DNA of 64,000 nucleotides from Helicobacter marmotae. Its GTDB lineage: Bacteria > Campylobacterota > Campylobacteria > Campylobacterales > Helicobacteraceae. The stretch's first letter is position 1, and each line of letters starts with the position of its first letter. The stretch is taken from contig NZ_NXLR01000002.1 of the NCBI RefSeq assembly GCF_003364255.1, positions 1 to 64,000 on the forward strand, given 5' to 3'. Below are positions 8,925-18,326 of the stretch, in pieces. The notes under the pieces were generated by a model. The model worked only from the letters and a program-made list of their open reading frames with translations. It ran no database searches and was not told the origin of the DNA. The translations under genes were made by a program, and so were the position numbers.

Positions 8925-10816
8925 TGAAGATATTTGTTGTGAATCTCCCCCGCATAAAGGAACGCAAAGATTCTATGCTAAGGCAGCTTGCTCGCATTAA
9001 AGAGGAGCAGGGGCATTATGAAATAGTATTTTTTAACGCTATTGATGCCTCAAAGGGCGAGCATTTGAGCTTTAAGCAATACTCCCCTTTGAAGAGTTTG
9101 TTATTTCGAGGTAAGCCTATGAGTGATGGAGAGAGGGCGTGCTTTGGGAGTCATTATCGCTTGTGGGAAAAGTGCATTGAGTTAAATGAGCCTATAGTGG
9201 TGCTTGAAGATGATGTGGAGATATTTAAGGGCTTTTATAAGAATTTGAATCATATCGCCAAAAGTGGGTATGTATATGTGCGCCTTATGTATACAAAGAT
9301 CAATGCCAAACTCTATATATTGCCAGATGATTTTTATATCGGCTTTGCTCCGCTTGCAGGCACGCAGGGTTATTACCTTACACCCACTGCGGCAAGGGCA
9401 TTTATCAATGGTGCTTCTTCGTGGTTTTGCCCGGTAGATGATTATATGGATATGTATTATATTCATCATATCCCTAATATTTGCATTAAGCCTATTTTGG
9501 CAGAAAAGTATATGCCTACAACCATAGAAGGGCGCTGGAGTAAGGTAGCATGGTATTTGAAGATTCCCCGAGAGTTCTCAAGATTGTATTTTCAACTCAG
9601 AAAGATGCTTTATTTGAGCTTTTTTAAGAAAACACTTCTTATGCCAAAAGATGCTCTAAATTCGCTGGGGGGGGGGGGGTATGCTATGCTAGATCGCAAA
9701 AAACCATTTCATTTAATTGAAAATTTCCGCGATAAAGATGTGATTTTAGCCTATAGCAAAAAGATAGAAAAGCTCTCTTTATCCCTCCCTAAGCCTCTTT
9801 ATATTATGGAGGTTTGTGGAGGGCATACGCATACGCTTATGCGCTATGGGCTTTTAAGCCTTTTGCCTAAAAATATCAACTTCATACATGGACCGGGCTG
9901 CCCTGTGTGCATTATGCCTAAAAATCGCATTAATCAAGCCTATGAAATTGCTATGCAAAAAGATGTGATTTTAATCACACTAGGAGATATGATAAAAATC
10001 CCCGGAACGCATGGGAGCTTAGCAGATGCTAGGGCAAAGGGAGCTGATGTGCGTTTTGTGTATTCACCTATGCAGGTGCTAGAGATAGCTAAAGCCAATA
10101 GAGATAAGCGTGTAGTGTTTTTTGCCATTGGGTTTGAGACAACTACACCTATGAGTGCAGCAATTATAGAGCATGTACTACAAGAGGGGCTTACCAATGT
10201 GCTTTTTCACATTAACCATGTGCTTGTCCCTCCGCCCTTACATGTGATTTTAAGCGATAAGATGTGTGCGATTAATGCCTTAATTGCACCTTCTCATGTT
10301 AGCGTGATTAGCGGGGCAAAGATTTATAAGGAAATTGTAGAGAGATATGCCTTGCCTGTGGTAGTAAGCGGATTTGAGCCTGTAGATATGATGGAGAGTA
10401 TTTATATGATTGTAAGCCAAGCCTTAAATGCTCAAAATAAGCTAGAGATTCAATACAAGCGCGTAGTGAGTATGGAGGGTAATCTCAAGGCTCAAGCCTT
10501 AATAGGACGTTATTTTGAGAAGCGAGATAGCTTTGAATGGAGGGGGTTAGGGGAAATTAGAGAATCTGCTTTGAAATTAAAGCCAGAATATGCCCATTTA
10601 GACGCAGAGCTAGCTTTTGATGGCATTTTAAGCAAGGCATATATCCCTGATAATAAAGCCTGTCGTTGCGGGGATATTTTACGCGGGCAGGCTAAGCCTA
10701 CTGATTGTAAGGTATTTGCTAAAGCTTGCACTCCAAGTAATCCTTTAGGAAGCTGTATGGTAAGCAGTGAGGGGGCTTGCGCGGCGTATTATAAATATGG
10801 CGGTATATTGCGCTAA
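8924..10816 (+). CDS. hypD: Family 25 glycosyltransferase fused in frame to HypD through a poly-G tract
   Basis: 630 aa from ATG 8924. Residues 1-248 form a GT25-type glycosyltransferase as in lipooligosaccharide synthesis: FVVNLPRIKERK at the start, SDGERACFGSHYRLW, and the acidic VVLEDDV at 92-98. Gly249-252 are encoded by 13 G. Residues 255-630 are a complete HypD: CGGHTH with Cys298, GPGCPVC with Cys326/329, and a C-terminal Cys-rich iron-sulfur region ending near PSNPLGSCMVSSEGAC. HypD builds the Fe(CN)2CO cofactor. HypD probably has its own start at ATG 9686. A tract of 12 G would end the transferase at a TAG (9690-9692) that overlaps this ATG; 14 G would stop a little later. The fusion therefore depends on tract length. 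Both halves look intact; that the fused protein works is unproven. Confidence 0.9.
   Translation: MKIFVVNLPRIKERKDSMLRQLARIKEEQGHYEIVFFNAIDASKGEHLSFKQYSPLKSLLFRGKPMSDGERACFGSHYRLWEKCIELNEPIVVLEDDVEIFKGFYKNLNHIAKSGYVYVRLMYTKINAKLYILPDDFYIGFAPLAGTQGYYLTPTAARAFINGASSWFCPVDDYMDMYYIHHIPNICIKPILAEKYMPTTIEGRWSKVAWYLKIPREFSRLYFQLRKMLYLSFFKKTLLMPKDALNSLGGGGYAMLDRKKPFHLIENFRDKDVILAYSKKIEKLSLSLPKPLYIMEVCGGHTHTLMRYGLLSLLPKNINFIHGPGCPVCIMPKNRINQAYEIAMQKDVILITLGDMIKIPGTHGSLADARAKGADVRFVYSPMQVLEIAKANRDKRVVFFAIGFETTTPMSAAIIEHVLQEGLTNVLFHINHVLVPPPLHVILSDKMCAINALIAPSHVSVISGAKIYKEIVERYALPVVVSGFEPVDMMESIYMIVSQALNAQNKLEIQYKRVVSMEGNLKAQALIGRYFEKRDSFEWRGLGEIRESALKLKPEYAHLDAELAFDGILSKAYIPDNKACRCGDILRGQAKPTDCKVFAKACTPSNPLGSCMVSSEGACAAYYKYGGILR
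9667..9679 (+). repeat. Poly-G tract, 13 G, GT25-hypD junction
   Basis: Counted as 13 consecutive G. The present length keeps the transferase and hypD in one frame. The last G lies 6 bases before ATG 9686, so the tract could also act as a purine-rich ribosome binding site for separate HypD synthesis, with spacing that does not change when the tract changes length. Confidence 0.9.
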
Positions 10817-12519
10817 TGGATATAAAACACACACTTTTAAATGCTGCCCATATTTATTATGACTATCTTTGTGAGCATAATTTGGGCTTGAGTGAGATTA
10901 GCATTAAACATTATCAATGTGCTAATGATGAGCTTATTGTTGCCTTTAAAAGCAGTGTTGGCGATATGGATTTGAAATTAAGTGCGACCTTGCTTTTAAA
11001 TATAGGCGATCAATTTTATAGCATTGCAGAAGAGGGTGAGTTTAAGCTCGCATTTTATGATGAAGAGAGAAAAATGCTCCATATCAAGCTAGAAGATACA
11101 AGTAAAGCCCTAATTGTAAAATCTATCAAAAAATCTCTGCCTTTAAGGCTTTTTAGCGATTTGAAGTTTTTAGTTCAAAATGTGATTGATTTTTTTGAAA
11201 ATTATGGTGATGAGGTAGCTCTGTGTGATGGCATTGCTCAAAAGCAAATTGCCTTTATTGATACTCTAAGCCAAGAGCAAAATCAAGCCCTTTTTTCAGT
11301 GCTAAATCACCCTCTAAGTTATGTATGGGGACCTCCGGGCACGGGTAAGACGCAAGCTGTGCTTTTCCAAGCGTTGTTGTATTATATTAAAGAGGGCAAG
11401 AGAGTGGCTATCATTGCAAGTACCAATAATGCCCTTGAGCAAGTGCTAAAAACCCTTATTGCGCAATTTGACACATTAGGGCTAGAGAGGAGTATGATAT
11501 TACGTTTAGGTATGCCTACACTGCAATATATCAATGCCTATCCGCAAACATGCGACCCAAGTTTGTTTAAGCAAAACAAGCAGACAGATTTATTTAGCTT
11601 CCAAGATACGCTTAAAACTCGACTAAAAGATGCGCTTGTTGTGGGCGTTACCTTAGATGGATTTATTAAACGATATGAGAGTTTGGAGCTAAGTTTTGCA
11701 CATATTTTTTTAGATGAATGCGCATATGCACCATTAATTAAAGCTTGTGCCTTATGCGTGGATAATACGCCCCTTGCATTCTTTGGGGATCATAAGCAGC
11801 TCTCCCCTGTGTGCGAAATGCCCCTAGAAGAGATGAACCAAGAGGGCAATCATAATGCCTTTATATGGAATCTCTCTTCACTTTTTTTAGAATCTTTTTG
11901 CAAAGGAGAAAAGCCCTATAAGCTTGCAGCCTTAGCGCAAAATAGCTCTGATATGCCGCCTTTAGATGATATGATTGTAAGCAAACTCTCTCAAACTCAT
12001 CGCTATGGAGATAATCTTGCAAAAATCTTAGATAAATATATTTATCATATAGGTTTAAGAGGGCTTGATAGCCACATGGAGCTTTTGGTTTATGATAGCG
12101 GTGCTAAAAGAGAGCAAGAGAAGCATATCAGCGAGAGTGAGGCTTTGATGTGCAAGCGATTATGTGAGCATTTAGCTAGAGATGATTATGCGGTGATTAC
12201 GCCTTTTGTCAAGCAGAGAAAGCGGCTTATGCAATATTTGGGACGTGATAGGGTTTTTACTATTCATGGTTCGCAGGGGCAGGAGTTTGATAATGTGATT
12301 CTCTCTCCTGTCTCTTTGCATTATCATTTGACAGATTCTAGGCAGTTGCATGCACTTTATGCACTCAATGTAGCTATATCACGTGCTAAAAAGCGGCTTT
12401 TTATCGTGTGTGATTATGCCTTTTGGAGTAAGCAAACAGATCAGCTCCTTTGGGCAATTTTACAAGAATCTAAGCTTATAGGCACTTCAAGGAGTCAAAA
12501 TGAAAAATACGCATATTAG
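10816..12519 (+). CDS. Superfamily 1 DNA/RNA helicase (UPF1/Dna2-like) inside the hyp operon
   Basis: 567 aa. Walker A GPPGTGKT is at 172-179; LDECAYAPL is the Walker B region; FFGDHKQLSPV (motif III), QTHRYGD (motif IV), HGSQGQEFDNVIL (motif V) and LNVAISRAKKRLFIV (motif VI) complete an SF1B-type helicase core. The first ~150 residues are a lineage-specific N-terminal region. It starts in a TAATG overlap with the hypD stop and its last 20 bases overlap hypE, so it sits fully inside the operon. No role in hydrogenase maturation is known to me; its task may be unrelated nucleic-acid metabolism. Confidence 0.85.
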   Translation: MDIKHTLLNAAHIYYDYLCEHNLGLSEISIKHYQCANDELIVAFKSSVGDMDLKLSATLLLNIGDQFYSIAEEGEFKLAFYDEERKMLHIKLEDTSKALIVKSIKKSLPLRLFSDLKFLVQNVIDFFENYGDEVALCDGIAQKQIAFIDTLSQEQNQALFSVLNHPLSYVWGPPGTGKTQAVLFQALLYYIKEGKRVAIIASTNNALEQVLKTLIAQFDTLGLERSMILRLGMPTLQYINAYPQTCDPSLFKQNKQTDLFSFQDTLKTRLKDALVVGVTLDGFIKRYESLELSFAHIFLDECAYAPLIKACALCVDNTPLAFFGDHKQLSPVCEMPLEEMNQEGNHNAFIWNLSSLFLESFCKGEKPYKLAALAQNSSDMPPLDDMIVSKLSQTHRYGDNLAKILDKYIYHIGLRGLDSHMELLVYDSGAKREQEKHISESEALMCKRLCEHLARDDYAVITPFVKQRKRLMQYLGRDRVFTIHGSQGQEFDNVILSPVSLHYHLTDSRQLHALYALNVAISRAKKRLFIVCDYAFWSKQTDQLLWAILQESKLIGTSRSQNEKYAY

Positions 12520-13507
12520 CCTCTCTCATGGGAGCGGAGGAGTGGAGTCTCATACTCTTATTTCAGAGCTTATATACAAAGAGCTTGGTGAGTTGATTAT
12601 TGATGGTGGGGAAGATGCAGGGGTGTTTAGCGGAGCGAAGAGCTATGCGATAAGCACAGATAGCTATGTGGTGAATCCTATCTTTTTCCCCGGGGGGGAT
12701 ATAGGGAAATTATGTGTGTGTGGCTCAAGTAATGATGTAGCTATGCGTGGGGCTAAGCCTTGCTATTTAACTTTGGGCTTGGTTTTAGAAGAGGGTTTTG
12801 AAATAGCAATGTTGAAAAAAATTTTACACTCTATTAGAATCGAGGCACTCCATGGGGAGCTAAAGATTCTCTCAGGGGATACAAAAGTCGTCCCAAAAGG
12901 TAATGCGGATAAAATTTATATTAACACTACTGCTATTGGCAAAATGCAAGCAAATTGGCATATAAGCAATATAGAGGTGGGTGATGAGATTATCCTAAGT
13001 GCGCCCATAGGCACGCATGGGGCTGCATTGTTTTGCTCAAGGAATGAGATTGCATTGGAGAGTGATTTAAAGAGTGATTGCGTACAACTCTATCCACTTA
13101 TCTCATCTTTATGTGACTATGAGATACACACTATGCGCGATGCCACAAGGGGAGGGCTTGCTGCGGTGCTGAATGAATGGTGCAGAGGGGCTTGCGTAGA
13201 AATGGAGATTATGCAAGAGCATATTCCTATATTAGAGCAAGTGCGGGGAGTATGTGAGATACTTGGTTTAGAGCCATTAAGTTTGGCTAATGAGGGCGTG
13301 TGCGTAATGGCTGTAAAAGCAAGTGAAAGTAAGAATATTTTAAAAGCTTTAAACAAGCATGAATTAGGGAAAAATGCTTGTGTGATTGGACGTGTGGTGG
13401 GTAAAGCAAAGGATATAAAGCACTCTAGGGCAATAATGCTAAATCCATGGGGTGGGAAATCATATATAGAATATCCACAGGGAGAGTTACTCCCTAGAAT
13501 CTGCTAG
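12500..13507 (+). CDS. hypE: Hydrogenase maturation protein HypE
   Basis: 335 aa. HypE dehydrates its C-terminal thiocarbamate to thiocyanate and donates cyanide to iron on HypC/HypD. The N-terminal LSHGSGG, the ATP-binding core of the PurM/ThiL fold (STDSYVVNP, LSGDTKVVPKG, RDATRGGLAAVLNE) and the C-terminal PRIC, whose terminal Cys accepts the carbamoyl group, are all present. It starts within the helicase gene, with AAGGAG upstream. Its end overlaps the converging RRM gene by 21 bases. Confidence 0.97.
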   Translation: MKNTHISLSHGSGGVESHTLISELIYKELGELIIDGGEDAGVFSGAKSYAISTDSYVVNPIFFPGGDIGKLCVCGSSNDVAMRGAKPCYLTLGLVLEEGFEIAMLKKILHSIRIEALHGELKILSGDTKVVPKGNADKIYINTTAIGKMQANWHISNIEVGDEIILSAPIGTHGAALFCSRNEIALESDLKSDCVQLYPLISSLCDYEIHTMRDATRGGLAAVLNEWCRGACVEMEIMQEHIPILEQVRGVCEILGLEPLSLANEGVCVMAVKASESKNILKALNKHELGKNACVIGRVVGKAKDIKHSRAIMLNPWGGKSYIEYPQGELLPRIC

Positions 13508-13756
13508 GGCAAACTTTCGTGCTCGCGCCTCATTTACATGTAAAGTTCGCCCTCTAAAGTCCTTTGAATCAAGTGCCTCTATGGCTTTTAGTGCATCTTC
13601 ATCTTGCATTTCTATAAAGCCAAAGCCCTTAGGCTTGCCGCTTTCTCTATCATTAATAAGCTTTACAGAAAAAACTTCACCAAATTGAGAGAAAAGCTCT
13701 TTTAGCTCCTCATTTGTAACCGCATATACTAAATTTCCTACATAAAGTGTTTTCAA
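13487..13756 (-). CDS. Single RRM RNA-binding protein
   Basis: 89 aa: one RNA recognition motif, with RNP2 LYVGNL at residues 3-8 and RNP1 KGFGFIEM at about 43-50. Such small RRM proteins are common in epsilonproteobacteria and bind single-stranded RNA; the target is unknown. I take TTG 13756 as the start because AGGAG lies 5 bases upstream and the family starts just before the RNP2 strand. No in-frame ATG fits. It converges on and overlaps hypE. Confidence 0.85.
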   Translation of the reverse strand: MKTLYVGNLVYAVTNEELKELFSQFGEVFSVKLINDRESGKPKGFGFIEMQDEDALKAIEALDSKDFRGRTLHVNEARARKFALADSRE

Positions 13757-13854
13757 AAGAACTCCTAAAAAGTAAATAACCCCTCCATTTATAGAGGCTT
13801 CATTAATGCTAAGATTTATTTACTTATAAGATTCTTAAAATGTATGTAATAATA

Positions 13855-15126
13855 CTACTCGTTGCGTAAAACTTGCAAGGTATCTATCAAAGCAGCCTTT
13901 TTGGCAGGGTAGTATGATGAGAGGCATACAATAAGACTAGCGCCTATGATAGTAAGGCTAAAGTCAAGCCAAGATAAATCAAGTGGTAGCTTAGAGCTGC
14001 CATATACATCTGCAGGAAGTGAGATAATAGGAAAGGTATCAAGCACATACATAGCAATGCCTGTAAGCACAATGCCTAGCATAATCCCGCTTAGCCCAAT
14101 GGTATTGCCTACCCAGAAAAAGGTTTTTCTAATCTCTTGTCTGCTTGCACCAAGTGAGAGAAGCAAAGCGATTTCTTTGCGGCGATTCATAACCACCATA
14201 AGAAGAGAACTGATGATATTGAGACTCGCCATAACAATAATCAGCATAAGCACGATAAAAAGTGCGCGCTTTTCAAGCTCTAAAGCTGAAAAAAAGTTCC
14301 CATTTTGCTGCCACCAGCCCTCAATGCCGGCTCGATTTGGAAAATGGAGTTTTAAAAATGCACTTATAGCGTGAATGTCTTGCATAGGATTTGGAGTGTA
14401 AATATGTATCCCATCATATACGCCATCAGGTATGCGGCGGATTTTTTGCAGGGCTTCTAGGTTTGTGTAAGTATAGGCTTCATCATATGCCCTAAGTCCC
14501 GATTCAAAAAATCCTGCGATAGCAAAACGTTTATTAATGGGTGTGTAGCTAAAGCCAGATGGCTCAAGCTGTGTAAAAAAGAAATCAAGCTTATCATCTA
14601 CTTGTAAGTTAAAATGCTCCTCAAGCCCTTTACCCACGAGGATAGAAAAAGTTTTATTCTTAAAGGTATTGATAGCTTGTGTTTTAAACGCTTCCCTTTC
14701 TTGCTCTGTTGGTATTTGGTGCGAGGGTTCAAAAGCCTTGCTTACTACTTCATTGATTTGAGATTCTGCATACATATCTACACCAAAGACCATAGCCGCA
14801 TTCATACTATTATTTACTTTTGCTACTGCTTGATAGCGTAAATATGGGCTAAAGAGAAAATCGGGGAATTGCTCTTTTAGGGCTTGTAAGATCATATCAT
14901 CTACGCCCGCATGGGTGGTAGAATACACGCTTAAAGGGTAGTTCATTACAAAAAGCTTGCGCTCAAATTCCTTTGACATACCATTCATAATAGCCATGGC
15001 TACACATAGCACCATAACCCCTATGCCCACACCAAAAAATGCCAATAAAGCTGTGATAGATATAAAAGGTTGTGTTTTATCAAAGCGCAAATATCGCGGC
15101 AGAAGGTAGAGTGTGAGGGCGTTCAT
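13855..15126 (-). CDS. LolC/LolE-type lipoprotein-releasing ABC transporter permease
   Basis: 423 aa. An N-terminal membrane helix (about 22-46), a large periplasmic domain and three C-terminal helices (about 285-410) give the FtsX/MacB topology. The start NALTLYLLPRYLRFDKTQPFISITALLAFFGV is split here by function: the FI-S-ITALLA-GV pattern is typical of LolC/E. The family extracts lipoproteins from the inner membrane and hands them to LolA, whose gene lies nearby at 17.8 kb. Its ATG overlaps the secA stop (TAATG). No ATPase (LolD) is seen here. Confidence 0.85.
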   Translation of the reverse strand: MNALTLYLLPRYLRFDKTQPFISITALLAFFGVGIGVMVLCVAMAIMNGMSKEFERKLFVMNYPLSVYSTTHAGVDDMILQALKEQFPDFLFSPYLRYQAVAKVNNSMNAAMVFGVDMYAESQINEVVSKAFEPSHQIPTEQEREAFKTQAINTFKNKTFSILVGKGLEEHFNLQVDDKLDFFFTQLEPSGFSYTPINKRFAIAGFFESGLRAYDEAYTYTNLEALQKIRRIPDGVYDGIHIYTPNPMQDIHAISAFLKLHFPNRAGIEGWWQQNGNFFSALELEKRALFIVLMLIIVMASLNIISSLLMVVMNRRKEIALLLSLGASRQEIRKTFFWVGNTIGLSGIMLGIVLTGIAMYVLDTFPIISLPADVYGSSKLPLDLSWLDFSLTIIGASLIVCLSSYYPAKKAALIDTLQVLRNE

Positions 15127-17672
15127 TAAGCGAGCAACCCCTTTTTGGGTCCGCTTTTACCATGGCAGAGTTTGTACTTTTTACCACTGCCACAGGGGCA
15201 TGGGTCATTACGAGAGATTTTGGGCTTTTGTGTAGCATTGTTTGTGCTAAAGGCTTGAAAATCTTCTTCCAAATCTTCTTGCATATTTTGAAGCATTTTG
15301 TTTGCTGCTTGCTCCTCTTTTTCTCGTAGTTGAATAATACTTAGCATTTTAGTCGTTTCTATTTTGAGATTCTCTACAAATTCTAAAAAAAGGTTGTAGC
15401 TTTCCTTTTTATATTCCACAAGGGGGTCTTTTTGATTATAACCGCGCAAGCCTATACCTGTTTTGAGATTATCCATTGTGTAGAGGTGCTCACGCCATGA
15501 GCTATCAAGCACTTGCAAATATATAATACGTTCAATCTCCTTTCTCTGCGCTGCCTCAAGCTTTGACATTTTGCCCTCATAGCTTTGCTCCATTTGTGTG
15601 ATGACTTGGGAGAGCAAATCATCATAATCCAAACCTTCGCTATTTTGTAGCTCTAGTCCTAACTCTTCTTTCAGTTGGGCTTTAAGCGTGGATAGGCTTA
15701 GGCTATCATAGCTATCACCGGGGAGGATTTGTGCTTTATAGAGGAGAGATTGGGCTGTAATCTCGCGATTAGTTTTAATACGTTCATCTAAAGAGCATTG
15801 CTCATCAAGGAGCTCATTGCGGAGTTTATATACAGCTTTGCGTTGTTCATTGGCTACATCATCATATTCAAGGAGGTGTTTGCGTGATTCAAAATGGAGA
15901 TTTTCTACCTTTTTTTGCGCACTCTCTACCGAGCGAGTTACTAGAGAAGATTCTATATGTTCGCCATCTTTTAGCCCGAGCTTTTCCATAATGGTTTTAA
16001 TTTTATCACTACCAAATATCCGCAAAAGCGAATCTTCTAAACTCAAGTAGAATTGGCTTACCCCCGGGTCGCCTTGTCGTCCGGCTCTCCCGCGAAGTTG
16101 ATTATCGATTCTACGGCTCTCATGCCTTTCTGTGCCGATGATATAGAGCCCGCCAAGGGAGCGGATTTCATCAGTGATTTTAATATCAACACCACGTCCT
16201 GCCATATTGGTAGCAATGGTTACCGCACCTTTCACTCCTGCGTCTTTAATAATCTCTGCTTCTTTGCTGTGTTGCTTAGCATTAAGCACGGTGTGGGGGA
16301 TTCTCTGCTTTTTTAGCAATTCATGTAAAATCTCACTTTTTTCAATACTTGCTGTCCCTACAAGCACAGGTTGCCCCTTTTTGTGGAGCTCAGTAATTTT
16401 ACTAATAAGGGCATTGAACTTTTCTTTCTCACTTTTGTAGATGAGGTCATTTAAATCTTTGCGCTGCACGGGGACGTTTGTGGGGATACTCACTACTTCG
16501 AGATTATAAATTTGTAAAAATTCGCTTGCTTCAGTTTGGGCTGTGCCTGTCATACCTGAGAGTTTTTCATAAAGGCGGAAGTAGTTTTGAAATGTAATAT
16601 CTGCTAAAGTTTGACTTTCTTCTTTAATATCTACTTTTTCTTTAGCTTCAATGGCTTGGTGCAAGCCCTCACTAAAGCGTCTCCCCTCGCTTAAGCGCCC
16701 TGTAAATTCATCAACAATCACCACTTCATTATCTTGGACTACATAGTCCTTATCTTTAATAAAAAGATAGTTTGCCTTAAGGGCTTGGTCAAGATGATGA
16801 GAGAGGGCGGCATTTTCTATGCTATAGAGATTATCTACTTTAAAAAGCAGCTCAGCCTTTTTGATACCCTCTTCGCTAAGTAAAATCACACGATTTTTTT
16901 CATCAATGCTAAAGTCTATTTCATTTTTCAGCTCTTGGGCGACACTATTGGCAAAATGATAATGCTCTAATGTGCGATTTACAGGTCCGGAGATAATAAG
17001 CGGGGTCCTTGCTTCATCAATTAAAATAGAATCTACTTCATCGATAATGGCAAAATAATGCTCCCTTTGTACCTTTTGTGCAAGGTCGTATTTCATATTA
17101 TCACGCAAGTAATCAAAGCCAAATTCATTATTAGTGCCATATACAATGTCGCTTGCATAGGCGTTTAAACGCAAGGTATCATCACGTAATTCGCTAGTAA
17201 TAACCCCAACGCTAAAGCCTAGAAAATTATAAAGTGGCTCTAGCTCTTTGGCGTCTCGATTGGCAAGATAGTCATTCACTGTGACCACATGCACGCCCCT
17301 GCCACAAAGTGCATTGAGGCATACAGCAAGTGTAGCTACAAGTGTTTTGCCCTCTCCTGTTTTCATCTCCGCAATGCGCCCGTCATTTAGCACCATACCA
17401 CCTATAAGCTGCACATCAAAATGCCGCATACCAAGCACGCGTTTGCTTGCTTCTCGTGTAATGGCAAAACTCTCATGAAGGACTGATTGCAAACTCTCTT
17501 GTGCATTTTGGACTTTGATTTTGAGCTCATTAAAGGCATTTTGGAGTTGCTCATCACTCATAGTTTGATAGAGAGATTCTAAGGCATTGATTTTTTGTAC
17601 TTCTTTTTGATATTGTTTAATGAGTTTAGTATTACGTGAGCCTAGAAATTTTGAGATGAGAGATTGCAACAT
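15126..17672 (-). CDS. secA: Preprotein translocase ATPase SecA
   Basis: 848 aa. It drives proteins through SecYEG. The frame is open for 67 more codons upstream, but ATG 17672 has AAAGGG ahead and starts [14 protein letters not shown] as expected; the longer form would run into the lolA promoter. Walker [28 protein letters not shown], the [10 protein letters not shown] motif and the C-terminal zinc-binding [14 protein letters not shown] are present. It is followed by the LolC/E permease in a coupled arrangement. Confidence 0.97.
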   Translation of the reverse strand: MLQSLISKFLGSRNTKLIKQYQKEVQKINALESLYQTMSDEQLQNAFNELKIKVQNAQESLQSVLHESFAITREASKRVLGMRHFDVQLIGGMVLNDGRIAEMKTGEGKTLVATLAVCLNALCGRGVHVVTVNDYLANRDAKELEPLYNFLGFSVGVITSELRDDTLRLNAYASDIVYGTNNEFGFDYLRDNMKYDLAQKVQREHYFAIIDEVDSILIDEARTPLIISGPVNRTLEHYHFANSVAQELKNEIDFSIDEKNRVILLSEEGIKKAELLFKVDNLYSIENAALSHHLDQALKANYLFIKDKDYVVQDNEVVIVDEFTGRLSEGRRFSEGLHQAIEAKEKVDIKEESQTLADITFQNYFRLYEKLSGMTGTAQTEASEFLQIYNLEVVSIPTNVPVQRKDLNDLIYKSEKEKFNALISKITELHKKGQPVLVGTASIEKSEILHELLKKQRIPHTVLNAKQHSKEAEIIKDAGVKGAVTIATNMAGRGVDIKITDEIRSLGGLYIIGTERHESRRIDNQLRGRAGRQGDPGVSQFYLSLEDSLLRIFGSDKIKTIMEKLGLKDGEHIESSLVTRSVESAQKKVENLHFESRKHLLEYDDVANEQRKAVYKLRNELLDEQCSLDERIKTNREITAQSLLYKAQILPGDSYDSLSLSTLKAQLKEELGLELQNSEGLDYDDLLSQVITQMEQSYEGKMSKLEAAQRKEIERIIYLQVLDSSWREHLYTMDNLKTGIGLRGYNQKDPLVEYKKESYNLFLEFVENLKIETTKMLSIIQLREKEEQAANKMLQNMQEDLEEDFQAFSTNNATQKPKISRNDPCPCGSGKKYKLCHGKSGPKKGLLA

Positions 17673-17774
17673 AGATACGCCCTTTAGGTAGAAAATTGGG
17701 CATAATTCTAACATACTTTTACAGAGTTTCGGTAAAATCTTTGTGTGCGTTAAGGAATACTTAAGGAATATAAA

Positions 17775-18311
17775 ATGTGGATAATAAAAGCAGGTATGGT
17801 CTTTGTGATTTGTTGCGGGAGGCTTTTTGCTTGGGGGGAAGATATTCAAAGCATACAAGCGGATTTTGAGCAATACATTTATAATGAAGATGGAGCAAAT
17901 GTATATTATAAGGGCAAGATTCTAGGCAAATCACCCAATAAAGTCAAATGGGACTATCAAATGCCCTTTAAAAAAGAAATTTATATGAATGATAATAAGG
18001 TAGCAATTTATGAGCCAAGTTTAGAGCAAGTGAGCCTCTCTACACTCAATAGCAAGAGTGATTTTATATCCATTATTAAATCTGCCAAAAAGTATGAAGA
18101 TGGCACATATCGCACGGCAGTTGATGGTATAGAATATACACTTGTTGTAGATAGAGAGAATAAGCCAAAAAGTATTTACTTTGTAGATACTATGGGGACT
18201 AAAAGTGAGCTTGTACTAAGCAATGTAAAGCTTAATGTTAAGATTGATGATGCCGTTTTTGTGTTTGTAGCTCCAAGTGATGTAGAGGTGCTAGAGCTTA
18301 AGGCGCGTTAG
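17775..18311 (+). CDS. lolA: Outer-membrane lipoprotein carrier LolA
   Basis: 178 aa. A signal peptide covers about residues 1-20, followed by [27 protein letters not shown] interrupted only by normal LolA strands, then YDVE-type C-terminal strands. LolA ferries lipoproteins across the periplasm. It is divergent from secA, with 103 bases between the starts, and ends 15 bases before trpE with an intervening AAGGAG, so it may share transcripts with trpEGD. The fold call rests on overall pattern and context (a LolC/E permease nearby). Confidence 0.8.
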   Translation: MWIIKAGMVFVICCGRLFAWGEDIQSIQADFEQYIYNEDGANVYYKGKILGKSPNKVKWDYQMPFKKEIYMNDNKVAIYEPSLEQVSLSTLNSKSDFISIIKSAKKYEDGTYRTAVDGIEYTLVVDRENKPKSIYFVDTMGTKSELVLSNVKLNVKIDDAVFVFVAPSDVEVLELKAR

Positions 18312-18326
18312 TTTAAGGAGAGAGTG

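Noticed and set aside
12692-12698. Run of seven G in hypE
   Set aside because: Short and within the conserved FPGGDIG segment; unlikely to slip at a notable rate.
17673-17873. N-terminal extension of secA by 67 codons
   Set aside because: It lacks the SecA pattern and overlaps the lolA start; ATG 17672 has a proper ribosome binding site.
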